From NCBI GenBank assembly GCA_963701995.1, contig OY969693.1, positions 868,001 to 932,000 on the forward strand: a stretch of DNA of 64,000 nucleotides, given 5' to 3'. Below the pieces are notes generated by a model. The model did not search any database. It was not told where the DNA came from and saw nothing but the letters and a program-made list of their open reading frames with translations. Source of the DNA: Methanoflorens sp963701995. Lineage in GTDB: Archaea > Halobacteriota > Bog-38 > Methanoflorentales > Methanoflorentaceae. Below, one piece after another: positions 45,088 through 53,289 of this stretch (positions are counted from its first letter, which is position 1; the number at the start of each line of letters is the position of its first letter). The translations under genes were made by a program, and so were the position numbers.

Positions 45088-45201
45088 GTGCCGAATCTCG
45101 TAGAACCTGATGAGAAAGCTGTGATCAACCCATATAGCAATGGTGAACGCGCTTTTGAAATTGAATGGTCAGGCTTACGGGCTGAATACGAATCCTGCTG
45201 A
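45088..45201 (+). CDS. Possible small acidic protein (37 residues)
   Basis: A GTG at 45088 opens a short frame beginning MPNLVEPDEKAVINPYSNG, rich in Glu and ending with Cys. A TATA-like TTTAAG at 45053-45058 would start transcription a few bases before the GTG. No family is known, and the frame could also be the start of a longer gene that has been lost. Confidence 0.35.
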   Translation: MPNLVEPDEKAVINPYSNGERAFEIEWSGLRAEYESC

Positions 45202-45338
45202 CCACGCCGGTGGCTAAATTTCACCAATTCATGGCTTTCCGGTCGAGTCTTGTTTTGAACCGTGACGCACTGCTGTTTAGCTCATTTTTGTGCTTTGCAA
45301 GCAAGCCGGCAGGTATTTGAGGTCACAGGCTCGCTGAA

Positions 45339-45528
45339 TTACAGAACTAAGAACGTGGCAATTCCTGCAAGCAGCACGATGGCCATCAAGAGCAGCGCGA
45401 GTGCGATGATCCTTCTCTCGCGCAGTCATTTTCTTAAACTTCGGCGTTCTCATTGCTCGTTGTCTGCTTTTTCTCACGGTTCTAAGGATAAGGGCAAAGA
45501 GCGATAGCACTGCCAACAGCAAGACCAA
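45339..45528 (-). pseudogene. Small two-helix membrane protein gene, apparently frameshifted
   Basis: In one frame, from TTG at 45528, the sequence encodes a hydrophobic helix (LVLLLAVLSLFALIL), a basic linker (RKSRQRAMRTPKFKKMTARE) and then loses membrane character. In the frame one base away, right after that point, a second hydrophobic helix (IIALALLLMAIVLLAGIATFL) begins and ends at a stop at 45339-45341. Removing one A in the GAGAAG near the junction would join both into a two-helix protein of about 62 residues. It is either a pseudogene, a sequencing error, or programmed shifting. Confidence 0.4.
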
Positions 45529-45967
45529 TGACTAGCGCATCCGTGTGACGACCTGATTAGTAAGTGATCGCTACTAGTCTTGTCGATCTACTTCAGGCTC
45601 GCGCTTGAACCTTCCCTCTTCTTCCTATCACACAGGAACCGTATCGGACGCGCGCGAGGCTACTTCGCGCTTTGACGTGCTGTTTGTGCGTGCAGATCGG
45701 TTGCATGCCCTACAGGACAGATCATTTGCCCATAATGCCTGTGATAGAAGCGCCATCGAGTATTCGACCATCCTGTTAGCGTAATCTTCCGCTTTTCGCG
45801 ATGAATTCGTCAGCTTGGCAATCCTTTTTACCGTTCAAAGGCGGTGGTCATCTGGATAACTAAGCGCAAGACGGAAGCGAAAGAGATAGCAAAGCAAAAT
45901 CGAAGAAATTAAGACTACTAAAGACGCAAAATGAACGTGTTCATAAAGGCTTTTGTGCGCGCCCGCC

Positions 45968-45973
45968 TATAAA
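45968..45973 (+). promoter_or_regulatory. TATA box for the 48-residue membrane protein
   Basis: TATAAA is centred 26 bases before the ATG at 45996, so the transcript should be leaderless. This is the main support for that small gene. Confidence 0.55.
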
Positions 45974-45995
45974 CGCGACTAGTTGCGTAAGCACT

Positions 45996-46142
45996 ATGGA
46001 AATAAGAATAAACTGGTACTGGGGCTTGATCGGCGTTCTCGGGTTCCTGGGAGTACCCCTGAACCAGCCGCTGCTCTATCTCTTCTTCGTCTTTTTCATA
46101 TTCTTCTCGCTACCCAGAAAACCGCAACCCGTTAATGCCTAG
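45996..46142 (+). CDS. Small membrane protein (48 residues), leaderless
   Basis: The ATG lies 26 bases after the centre of a TATAAA box. The protein has a short polar start (MEIRINWYWG), a hydrophobic segment (LIGVLGFLGVPL), a second one rich in Phe (LYLFFVFFIFF) and a Pro/basic tail (PRKPQPVNA). It should be a membrane-spanning miniprotein of two helices or a helical hairpin. I know no function. Confidence 0.6.
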   Translation: MEIRINWYWGLIGVLGFLGVPLNQPLLYLFFVFFIFFSLPRKPQPVNA

Positions 46143-46880
46143 ACGATCATTGAACTGACTCAAAAGTTCATTCATAAAACCAGAGCCGCAATCGAGCAGC
46201 GTATAGCTCATTTCAACCAACGACTCCCTATAGGCATTATTTTATCGTAGTTTCGAAAGTACCCAGGGTTTCGTGTGTCTGTATGTCAACGCGATTTGGT
46301 CACAAACAGACACGACGCGACATATCTATAGTAGTAGTATTCGACGACAACAATTTGTCCGGGCTCATGTCGCGGGCCCGCCCACACTTCAGTCAGGGAA
46401 GGGGCCGCGGCTTTTTCCACGGCGACCCTCCCACAGCGCTGAAAGGTCCGCTTGTCTGTCTCCAGTTCCAGCGCTGATCTTAAGTTCCAAAATTAGCTTA
46501 ACCCCACTTAAGGGGATACAGTGCATATTTCCTGAAAATAGCGAACCTAGTCGGCGCTCCTTGGCTGCAGAGTTCTTGAATGCCAATAATAAAGCAAATG
46601 TTGGGCTGACAAATCTTTCAGCTAAGCTCCGGACTTGGTCACGTTAATTTGCCTCTCGAAAGTCCTTTTCGCTCGAGGAAATCGCAACGGATTGAGTATT
46701 CGTCGTGATTCTACAGGATATCTTGCATCACAAATGCACAGTCACTCGATGCTCTCACGGGCGAGGCTCACTGAAAACACTGACACCGACTATTCGTTAA
46801 TGTGTGCAGGCGCCATGATGCTAAAGTATAATTACGCAGCCGAGGATTGGGCACCGGAGGCATGTGACTCTCTCCTAATT
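46143..46880. other. Gene-free stretch with a short inverted repeat
   Basis: Long open frames cross this stretch, but their translations lack protein-like character and starts. The 8-base arms GTGTCTGT (46275-46282) and ACAGACAC (46306-46313) form an inverted repeat. A TATA-like TAAAGTATA at about 46822-46830 probably serves the next gene. Confidence 0.4.
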
Positions 46881-47543
46881 ATGAAGCTCTTTAGAAGCGA
46901 CCATCATTCCAGACGTATCTACAAGTATGTTGACGATTTCCAGCGAGAGGTGCAGAACGGCAACTACTGGGCAGCGCAGAATGCTGTTGACAAAGCGCTG
47001 AAGATCGACCCGCTCAACGAAAAGTTGCTAGGTATGAAGGAGACCACGCTAGAACTCATCTACATGCAAGAAGCGCAGCGAAAACCCTCCTCGACGGAAG
47101 TTACACCTGCCATCAAGCACGAACAGGAACCGCGTGCTCTACACGACGAGTTTGAAAGCGTTAAAGCGACTCTACAATCGTACATAGGAGCACTAACAGC
47201 TGGAGATGTCGACGCAGGGGCGTCAATGTGGGACGAATCGAGCACGAGCCTAACATATATTTCAGCAGAGGACGGTGCCATCTATAGCGGACACAATGAG
47301 ATCCGAGAGGCTCTTAGATCTGCCGCATCCAAATACAACTACACAGCATACACGTTGATGGAGCAAGGCTTAGAACATAATGCCAACCTCGCCTACGCTT
47401 TTTACGAAGTTCGGTTTGAACGACGAGAAGATGCCTATGAAAACGTTCTCGGAGTCAAATTTGTAACCCTGGTGCTCCGCAAAAGAGGACGGACGTGGAA
47501 GATTGTCCACGGTCACGAATCAAACTTGATACCTCCTCGTTAG
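46881..47543 (+). CDS. TPR-like plus SnoaL/NTF2-like domain protein
   Basis: The ATG at 46881 is chosen over an upstream GTG at 46635 because the TATA-like box at about 46825 lies inside the longer frame and the extra residues do not look like protein. The 220-residue product has an N-terminal TPR-like helix pair (EVQNGNYWAAQNAVDKALKID) and a C-terminal NTF2/SnoaL-like domain (about 95-220; YIGALTAGDVDAGASMW, then TWKIVHGHES). NTF2-like domains bind small ligands or act as enzymes; no active site can be named. Confidence 0.7.
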   Translation: MKLFRSDHHSRRIYKYVDDFQREVQNGNYWAAQNAVDKALKIDPLNEKLLGMKETTLELIYMQEAQRKPSSTEVTPAIKHEQEPRALHDEFESVKATLQSYIGALTAGDVDAGASMWDESSTSLTYISAEDGAIYSGHNEIREALRSAASKYNYTAYTLMEQGLEHNANLAYAFYEVRFERREDAYENVLGVKFVTLVLRKRGRTWKIVHGHESNLIPPR

Positions 47544-47671
47544 GAAAGAGAATCGCCCACTGAGCGTGACGGCAAGACTCTTCTTGTCACTGACAGAAGC
47601 TCGTGGCAGCATTCTTTATCTAGTAAGCGCGAAATAAAAAAGCATTTGTCAAATCTAACGCTGTGGTAACG

Positions 47672-48223
47672 ATGATCGAAGAGAATCCCGCAACAACCTG
47701 GATGGATCGAAAAACGCCACTCATCGACAAGACTGCCTATGTTCATCCATCAGCCGTAGTAATCGGTTACGTTGAAATCCACTCAAACGTATTTGTTGGG
47801 CCAAATGCCTCAATACGGGGCGACGAGGGGGGCCCGATCATAGTCGGCGACAACTCTAACGTGCAAGATGGCGTCGTGATGCATGCTTTAAAAGGAGAAT
47901 CTATCACTATTGGCAAGAAAGTGTGCGTTGGTCACACGGCCATCGTTCACGGGCCGTGCACTATTGGGGACCAGAGCTTCATTGGATTCGGCGCAAAAGT
48001 TTTCAAAGCAAATATCGGGACGGGTTGCTTTGTATCGACCGGCGCACTTGTCACCGGTGTGGACTTGCCCGATGACAAGTTTGTGCCAGACATGCAAGTC
48101 ATTAACACGCTTGAGCAGACTGCTACGCTTGGTGATGTCCCGGAACTACAGCGCGAGCTGGCTGCTGAAGTAGTTGAAGTGAATAAAGAGTTCGCTCAGG
48201 GATATCGGCTTCCCGCGCGCTGA
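47672..48223 (+). CDS. Gamma-class carbonic anhydrase family protein (CamH-like)
   Basis: The 183-residue left-handed beta-helix protein has hexapeptide repeats (IVGDNSN, TIGKKV, TIGDQSF) and the three zinc/iron ligands H71, H88 and H93 in VMHAL, VGHTA and VHGP. It has the conserved Arg and Asp in ASIRGDEGG. The acidic loop with the proton-shuttle Glu of Cam is absent, as in CamH. It would interconvert CO2 and bicarbonate. GTG at 47663 is an alternative start. The C-terminus is a helix. Confidence 0.85.
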   Translation: MIEENPATTWMDRKTPLIDKTAYVHPSAVVIGYVEIHSNVFVGPNASIRGDEGGPIIVGDNSNVQDGVVMHALKGESITIGKKVCVGHTAIVHGPCTIGDQSFIGFGAKVFKANIGTGCFVSTGALVTGVDLPDDKFVPDMQVINTLEQTATLGDVPELQRELAAEVVEVNKEFAQGYRLPAR

Positions 48224-48275
48224 ACAAGGATTATGGAACGTTATTTTTAGCTAGATCGACGTCTATATCAGCCGC

Positions 48276-48440
48276 TTAACCCATTTTTTCTAGGATCTGT
48301 TTCAAAAGGTTTTTGATGTCCAGTACTTCTTGGTAGAATTCAAGCCTCATCTCGAATTCCGAAGCGTCGTGATAGTCCGGAGCATGCTGCTTTTTGTAGT
48401 CGTCAACGACCTCTTTTATCATTTCTTCCCGTGTAGCCAT
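48276..48440 (-). CDS. Small charged helical protein (54 residues)
   Basis: The ATG at 48440 is preceded by GGTGAT at five bases, a good ribosome binding site. The protein begins MATREEMIKEVVDDYKKQHA and is mostly helical, ending in LLKQILEKMG, with heptad-like spacing of Leu and Ile. It looks like a small coiled-coil or dimerising protein. No family is recognised. The stretch from 48441 to 48722 beyond it shows no other gene. Confidence 0.65.
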   Translation of the reverse strand: MATREEMIKEVVDDYKKQHAPDYHDASEFEMRLEFYQEVLDIKNLLKQILEKMG

Positions 48441-48722
48441 TCAAATCACCAAGCTTAGTTTAACTCAAACCTCTTTAATCTTTCTAATTTGAACTCCGAT
48501 TGCGCGCTATCCGAGCGTAGTCTATCGAACGTTCTGCCTGCGACGCATTTGAGGCGATACTTCGCTGACCTCCAGCGTATCGTTTGGATTTGAACCTATG
48601 AATGCCTGAGTTCACCAGGGGAAGCAAGAGAAATACGCGACTCTAGCCTGGCGTAGGTTCGGTTCTGCTGCTGTCAGCTAATCGGATTGACACGTTCATA
48701 AATGCTCAGCGCAGGAGCTGGT

Positions 48723-49346
48723 TTACGAATCTATTAAGGCTCGATCAGCGATGATTCGGTCCTCTTCTGACTGCTCTAGCTTTTTTCGAATTCGTGTGAG
48801 CAGACTCTCATGGGTCGCAACTTTGCTCAAATCACAAGCGATCCCCTTGGTAAGTAGTTTGCTTTTGTCTACGTTCTTGAGGTACTGATCGAAGGAATCT
48901 TGAGCCGGCAGCTGCTTTAGCACGATAAACTTACTCAGTCGGGTAAGGTCGAGATCGCGGTAACGGCCAAGTAAGGCACTACCATAAGGATCTTCAATCA
49001 CTACGAGTGCTCCCTCAGGACTCGCTACAAAATTGTCGATTACACCAAGACGAGAATTAGCAGTATCGCGGACCTCTACGCCGTAAAGCGCGCACAGGAA
49101 GTGGGATCGTTTTGCTATATCGTTCGTAAACTCTCTTGCGCTGTGCGTTACCACTCGTCCGTCAGACGTTTGAACATCTTGTTGGGTGAAGTAGTATCTC
49201 GTCTCGAGATTCTCGCCCTTTTCGACAAGATAATAGATGTCTCCCTCGTTTGATATAGCAACGTCGCTTACTTTACCAAGCTCCAGGTTGTCTGCTGTCG
49301 CTGCGTCTTTTCCTAGATACATGAACCACCCTCCTATTTTTCTCAT
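48723..49346 (-). CDS. Uncharacterised protein, possibly PRC-barrel-like
   Basis: This 207-residue soluble protein has a repeated beta pattern: NLELGKVSDVAISNEGDIYYLV and NSRLGVIDNFVASPEGALVVI, which resembles two PRC-barrel domains with a conserved 'Gly-x-Val/Ile-x-Asp' step. The C-terminus is helical and charged. PRC-barrel proteins are linked to RNA processing and photosynthetic complexes; no role can be named here. ATG at 49346 is chosen because CTTAAG at about 49366-49371 gives a leaderless start; a TTG at 49385 would extend it. Confidence 0.6.
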   Translation of the reverse strand: MRKIGGWFMYLGKDAATADNLELGKVSDVAISNEGDIYYLVEKGENLETRYYFTQQDVQTSDGRVVTHSAREFTNDIAKRSHFLCALYGVEVRDTANSRLGVIDNFVASPEGALVVIEDPYGSALLGRYRDLDLTRLSKFIVLKQLPAQDSFDQYLKNVDKSKLLTKGIACDLSKVATHESLLTRIRKKLEQSEEDRIIADRALIDS

Positions 49347-49729
49347 AGACAGGTACGGGCGCGTGCTTAAGTCTACTTCCCTCAAGACGGGCAGAATTAT
49401 CGAAGAAGAGCATGTGAAATGGCGCCTTCTTGCTCTTTAGGCAGCTCTTTCACAGGAGCTTTTTTTTGCCTTGCGCGTCTTTTTTGACGGGAAGCAGTCG
49501 GGCTTCGCATGAGCTCTCCCTGACGTCCATACGTGTTTAGGATCGAATCTTGGTCCAACAGGTGCAATTATAACAGCGACTTCCGAGCAAAGAAATCGAA
49601 ACACGTTTTAAGGAGTTGTTCTTTTTATTTGTTTGGCAGATGTCTCCTCTTGGGTTTTACACCGAGAGCTGCGTTCTGTCGCACTGCAAGCGCGTTGCAA
49701 TTTAAATATATGGGAGATGGTTAATCAAA

Positions 49730-50026
49730 ATGAAGAAAATTGTTTTGAGCAGCGTCTTAGCACTTTTATTGATACTTGTTTTTAGTCTGCCATCAATGGC
49801 ACAACAAACTACAAATGCTACGACAAACGCGGCGACAGCAGCGGTGGCAAACACAACAACTGCCGTGGCAAGTACGAATGCGACGACCACGGCACCGGGA
49901 GTCACAAGCTTCCTACAGGCAGCTAATAATACTACAGCACCACCCGTACCAGGATTCGAAGCTGTGTTGGCGGTTGTGGGGCTTTTAAGCATAGCCCTGA
50001 TACTCATAAACAAACGAAGTCGTTAA
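49730..50026 (+). CDS. Small surface protein with PGF-CTERM sorting signal
   Basis: The 98-residue protein has a signal peptide (MKKIVLSSVLALLLILVFSL), then a Thr/Ala/Asn-rich middle with at least six N-glycosylation sites of the Asn-x-Thr type, and ends PPVPGFEAVLAVVGLLSIALI followed by NKRSR. That end is the PGF-CTERM signal, removed by archaeosortase A with attachment of a lipid. It is probably a highly glycosylated mini surface protein. TATA-like TTTAAATATA is at 49702-49711. Confidence 0.85.
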   Translation: MKKIVLSSVLALLLILVFSLPSMAQQTTNATTNAATAAVANTTTAVASTNATTTAPGVTSFLQAANNTTAPPVPGFEAVLAVVGLLSIALILINKRSR

Positions 50027-50617
50027 GCGGCTTCGCTTCCGGAGTTTCGCTGCGCGGGGTCCGTTCATTCCTACGGCTCCGCGTCCAATTTCTAACGTTT
50101 CAGTGGTTGAAGTCGAGTTATGGCCGCGTGAGGCAGCGATTTCGTGCAAAAGCGTGACAGCGTGTCTGTGTCACGAGGCGGAGTGCGTGGACGGATTCGT
50201 TAAGGTCCTAAAAGAGCTCATATGGCTGGAAACTCCCGTCAATTTAGACTACCGCGCCACGATGCGTGAAGTCGGGATAGCGCGTACTTCGCACGATTAC
50301 GTGCAAAAGACTCAAGGATATGGGTGACGCGAGCACGCATAGTCGAAAAAGAAAAAAAACTGAGAGACATATGCATCTTATCAAGCTCGCCCATTGTTGG
50401 ATCCCAATTTGTTTAACCCAACATTACGATAAACTTTCAACTTGGCGAGTCGCTCCGCACATCCAAACAACACGCTGAGGAGTCCATAAACGTAACGCGC
50501 ATTCAAGGTGAATATGGCGATTTCAAGCACTTAGAAGCGTTTTTCCAGATGCGGCTACGACCCATTCAGATCGCAAGAGGCTATGTATGAAGCCCCCAAT
50601 TTAATCGAGTTGATAAT
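50027..50617. other. Mostly gene-free stretch
   Basis: An open frame from GTG at 50103 (74 codons) is present but lacks a promoter, ribosome binding site or known family, so I do not annotate it. TATA-like CAATTTAAT at about 50597-50604 probably serves the next gene. Confidence 0.4.
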
Positions 50618-50893
50618 TTGGAGAACAACATACACCGACACGCCGACAAGTGCCCCGCATCAGGCAAAGAGTTAAAGGCTTACATTTACGAGCTTATTCT
50701 CGCAATCGAAGCCTACGATACGCCACATGTTGAAGAAATCTTACAGTGGGACGTGCCACAAGAGTGGCGTGATCTGGCAACGAGCATAGCGGGGCCTTAC
50801 CTTGACGGGGTGCCCCTAAATGATCCACTTTACCGTCTTTGCCTCGACGCCAATAAAGAACTCGCGCAATCGGAAGGCGAAGAGCGGCAATAA
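50618..50893 (+). CDS. Uncharacterised 91-residue acidic protein
   Basis: The protein is acidic and helical (LKAYIYELILAIEAYDTPHVEEILQW), with LDGVPLNDPLYRLCLDANKEL near the end. I do not recognise the family. The start is TTG, the only usual start codon in an open frame from 50591; an upstream AT-rich box fits. It is soluble. Confidence 0.55.
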   Translation: MENNIHRHADKCPASGKELKAYIYELILAIEAYDTPHVEEILQWDVPQEWRDLATSIAGPYLDGVPLNDPLYRLCLDANKELAQSEGEERQ

Positions 50894-51416
50894 ATTCGCA
50901 CACTGATAGACAACGCTATGGCAGGGCGAGTGCTTTTTTTGAAAACTAATGAGCGCCCCTCCTCGCATAATCAAGGTCCCGTTATTTTGACGTGAAAGCT
51001 CGCTATGAGAAAGGATTAGACTTGTTATCGATATTGACTCACGTCTAATCCTTCAAATATGTAAGCTCGCGCTGTACCTCATATCAATCAGCGGGCCAGA
51101 GGTTGCTGGCCTATTGCCATGGCAATCGCGCTACGTTATGCATGCAAAGCAATCGTTGTCGGGCGAGGAATTTTTTTTGTGCGCAAACTTGCTTTCTCGA
51201 CCGCACAACGAAGGATCTCACCCGCTATTGGTGTTGTCCTTTTCGATCACTGGCGGCGCAAAATCAAATCTTATCGAGCCGATCTTCTTATGAAGGATTT
51301 GGCAGATAAGGACGCTGCTGGTGTCCTCTTGTGGTAGGAGGCGAAAGCCGCAGTGGCTCGCAAGTCGCTGACGGCGGTCCTCATCTATTAAATCCGGATG
51401 ACGCGAATTGTTCTGC
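50894..51416. other. Intergenic stretch with a perfect inverted repeat
   Basis: No gene is supported. The stretch includes the inverted repeat at 51011-51053. Short open frames on either strand lack start signals. Confidence 0.45.
51011..51053. repeat. 11-base perfect inverted repeat
   Basis: AAGGATTAGAC (51011-51021) and GTCTAATCCTT (51043-51053) are perfect complements separated by 21 bases. In RNA they would form a stem with a large loop; as DNA they could be two half-sites for a dimeric regulator. Confidence 0.7.
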
Positions 51417-51872
51417 CTACCAGACTTCTGGGAAGGCCATGTTCGTGTAAATCTCCTCGAGCCGGGCCTTGTGCGTCCTCTCCATATTTGCCAGCTGGAA
51501 GAAGAGGAACTCCTGTTCGGTATCGGTGGAAAGGTTGGCAAGCTGGGTGTACATCTGCATTGCCTCAAGTTCTTTCTTGATCGCGATGACGAGACCTTCG
51601 AGCGGTGTTAAGTCATCAGTTAGTTTCGGACTTGGCAGGGCATCGCCGACCTTGTAGTCTTTGGTTCCCTCGAAACGGAGGTTGGCCGTGTCTCTCGTAA
51701 GGAACGCCTCGAGGAACTGCCGGTGTTTCTTCTCTTCACCTGCAAGTTCTCCAAAAAGTTTTTTTAGCGCCGGGTCCTTTGCTCTTTCAGAGACGCTGTT
51801 ATAGAATATGTAGGCCTCTATTTCACTGTCGATCGCGTTAGAAATAATCTTTTTTGCATCTTCCACGTTCAT
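51417..51872 (-). CDS. Rubrerythrin/ferritin-like diiron protein
   Basis: The 151-residue four-helix protein has the ligands EIEAYIFYN, GEEKKHRQFL, ELEAMQMY and ERTHKARLEE, that is, the paired Glu-xx-His motifs of the erythrin family. No C-terminal rubredoxin domain is present. It probably removes peroxide or stores iron in this anaerobe. ATG at 51872 has GGAG upstream, and TATA-like CTTAAATAG is near 51927. A GTG at 51884 is less likely because it overlaps the ribosome binding site. Confidence 0.88.
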   Translation of the reverse strand: MNVEDAKKIISNAIDSEIEAYIFYNSVSERAKDPALKKLFGELAGEEKKHRQFLEAFLTRDTANLRFEGTKDYKVGDALPSPKLTDDLTPLEGLVIAIKKELEAMQMYTQLANLSTDTEQEFLFFQLANMERTHKARLEEIYTNMAFPEVW

Positions 51873-52288
51873 GGTTTGTTGCACTCCTGTGGTTTCCGTT
51901 AATAGTAATCCAAGCGCTTATCACTCTATTTAAGCGCATTGATGTCGTCATTCAAAGGATATGCTGCGTTAGGTGTCGTTATTTCGCCTTGGTTACGAAC
52001 TTAGCCTGCGCAAAATCGGCTTTTCGTATGAGCGGACTTTAACATTTTTCTACGCCAGTTGTGCCAGCTAGACGTTTTTATGGCGAGCGATCGGGGTAGA
52101 TGCGCGATTATTCAAACGATACCAACTGGATCATATAAACATTATGGGTCCGAGCGATTGCGCTGCAACGCCAACTGCGTAGCCTCTCATCATTCACACT
52201 CGAGCACCGATCGTCGGGAGGTTTTCATTAAGGCTAACAAGCAACAAGCCCAAATACTGGGTGAGTCTCGTGAGTCCCGTGTAGATGA
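51873..52288. other. Intergenic stretch
   Basis: This holds the promoter of the rubrerythrin-like gene and a TATA-like CATATAAAC at about 52129-52137 on the plus strand, which leads only to very short frames. I see no gene. Confidence 0.4.
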
Positions 52289-52546
52289 TCAATACCCGCG
52301 GTGCCCCAGCGTTTTCTCCTCCTCTATCTCTCGCATAGCTCTTGCTGAACGCTCGATTAGTGTGTCCGTAGTATCGAACCTCTCACATAGATCAGCATAG
52401 AATTCGAGGTGGGCTCGAATCTCTTCCTTCAGTTGTGTTCTTTCTTGTACGTCAATATCGTCAAAAAACTCAAGGTCACAATAGAAGCTTTTTAGCGCAT
52501 TCCAAGCTCTCCATGCACTCCCTTCTATTTGATCCAGCGTTATCAT
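52289..52546 (-). CDS. Uncharacterised 85-residue helical protein
   Basis: The ATG at 52546 follows GGTGAG, a clear ribosome binding site. The protein is acidic and helical throughout (SAWRAWNALKSFYCDLEFF; LKEEIRAHLEFYADLCERF), with two Cys. I do not recognise it. The size and composition suggest a small dimeric or partner-binding protein. Confidence 0.65.
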   Translation of the reverse strand: MITLDQIEGSAWRAWNALKSFYCDLEFFDDIDVQERTQLKEEIRAHLEFYADLCERFDTTDTLIERSARAMREIEEEKTLGHRGY

Positions 52547-52782
52547 GGTCAGCTCACCTTCTCCTTCGTCAAAGTCTCTCTACAATCTAGGCAAATATGT
52601 GCCGAGCCAGCGACTAGCACCACCTGCAACAGGTAATCGAGAGGGTGACACAGTAGTTGGGTTCTTCGTTTGGTCAAGAGTGTGAGCACAAACTCAACCG
52701 AAAATGTTCACGCATCACCCTCTCAGATTACAGGGATGGTTGGCGGCTTTCCATTACACTCGGTGGATTGCAGCAAGCGCCT

Positions 52783-53289
52783 CTAATCGCATACTTCTTC
52801 GACGATGGCTTGCGCCGCCCTGTTTTGTCGTGCCCCGCGCGCGTGCAAGCCAAGTTCATTCGCAATGGGTCCTAACTCTTGTGCCTTTTTGACGATCTTA
52901 TTCATCGTTTCCTGGAACTTGATCCCTTCTGATGCGGAAATTTGGTCCCAGTACAGCCGCTCGGGATTGATCCCGACCGCTTGCAAATAAGGCTTGAGCA
53001 AGGTCATGCGCGCGTTGCAGGCGAAGTTTCCCTTAAGGTAGTGGCAGTCACCAAAGTGGCAGCCAAGCACCATAACAATGTCCGCGCCGGAGAGGAACCC
53101 TTTGACTATGAACAGCGGGTTCAGTCTCCCTGTGCACATCACACGTATGACGCGCGCGTTCGTCGCGTACTGCATTCGCGCGGTACCAGCCCCGTCTGCG
53201 CCGGCATAGGAGCACCAATTACAGCAGAAGGTTAAGATGTGGGGCTCCCATTTCTGCTCGCTCGACTCCGTCACTTCCACTTGGCTCAT
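52783..53289 (-). CDS. mvhD: MvhD-type hydrogenase/Hdr iron-sulfur subunit
   Basis: The 168-residue protein begins with FCCNWCSYAGADGAG, then RVMCTGRLNPLFI and GCHFGDCHYLKGN, the Cys set that binds a 2Fe-2S cluster in MvhD. MvhD bridges hydrogenase or formate dehydrogenase to the HdrA flavin of heterodisulfide reductase. Its start overlaps the fdhB stop by four bases, so it is made with formate dehydrogenase. This suggests formate-driven electron bifurcation at Hdr. Confidence 0.93.
   Translation of the reverse strand: MSQVEVTESSEQKWEPHILTFCCNWCSYAGADGAGTARMQYATNARVIRVMCTGRLNPLFIVKGFLSGADIVMVLGCHFGDCHYLKGNFACNARMTLLKPYLQAVGINPERLYWDQISASEGIKFQETMNKIVKKAQELGPIANELGLHARGARQNRAAQAIVEEVCD

Larger units (their letters stand above)
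45202..45995. other. Mostly gene-free stretch
   Basis: Apart from the broken membrane-protein frame at 45339-45528 I see no supported gene. Open frames in 45540-45960 are short and lack start signals. Confidence 0.4.

Noticed and set aside
46273..46647. 124-codon open frame in the empty stretch
   Set aside because: The translation has no protein-like pattern, no start signal and no promoter.
46635..46880. Longer start of the TPR-NTF2 protein
   Set aside because: The upstream translation is not protein-like and contains the TATA-like box; the ATG at 46881 is preferred.
50103..50327. 74-codon open frame starting with GTG
   Set aside because: No ribosome binding site or promoter and no recognised motif; it cannot be excluded fully.
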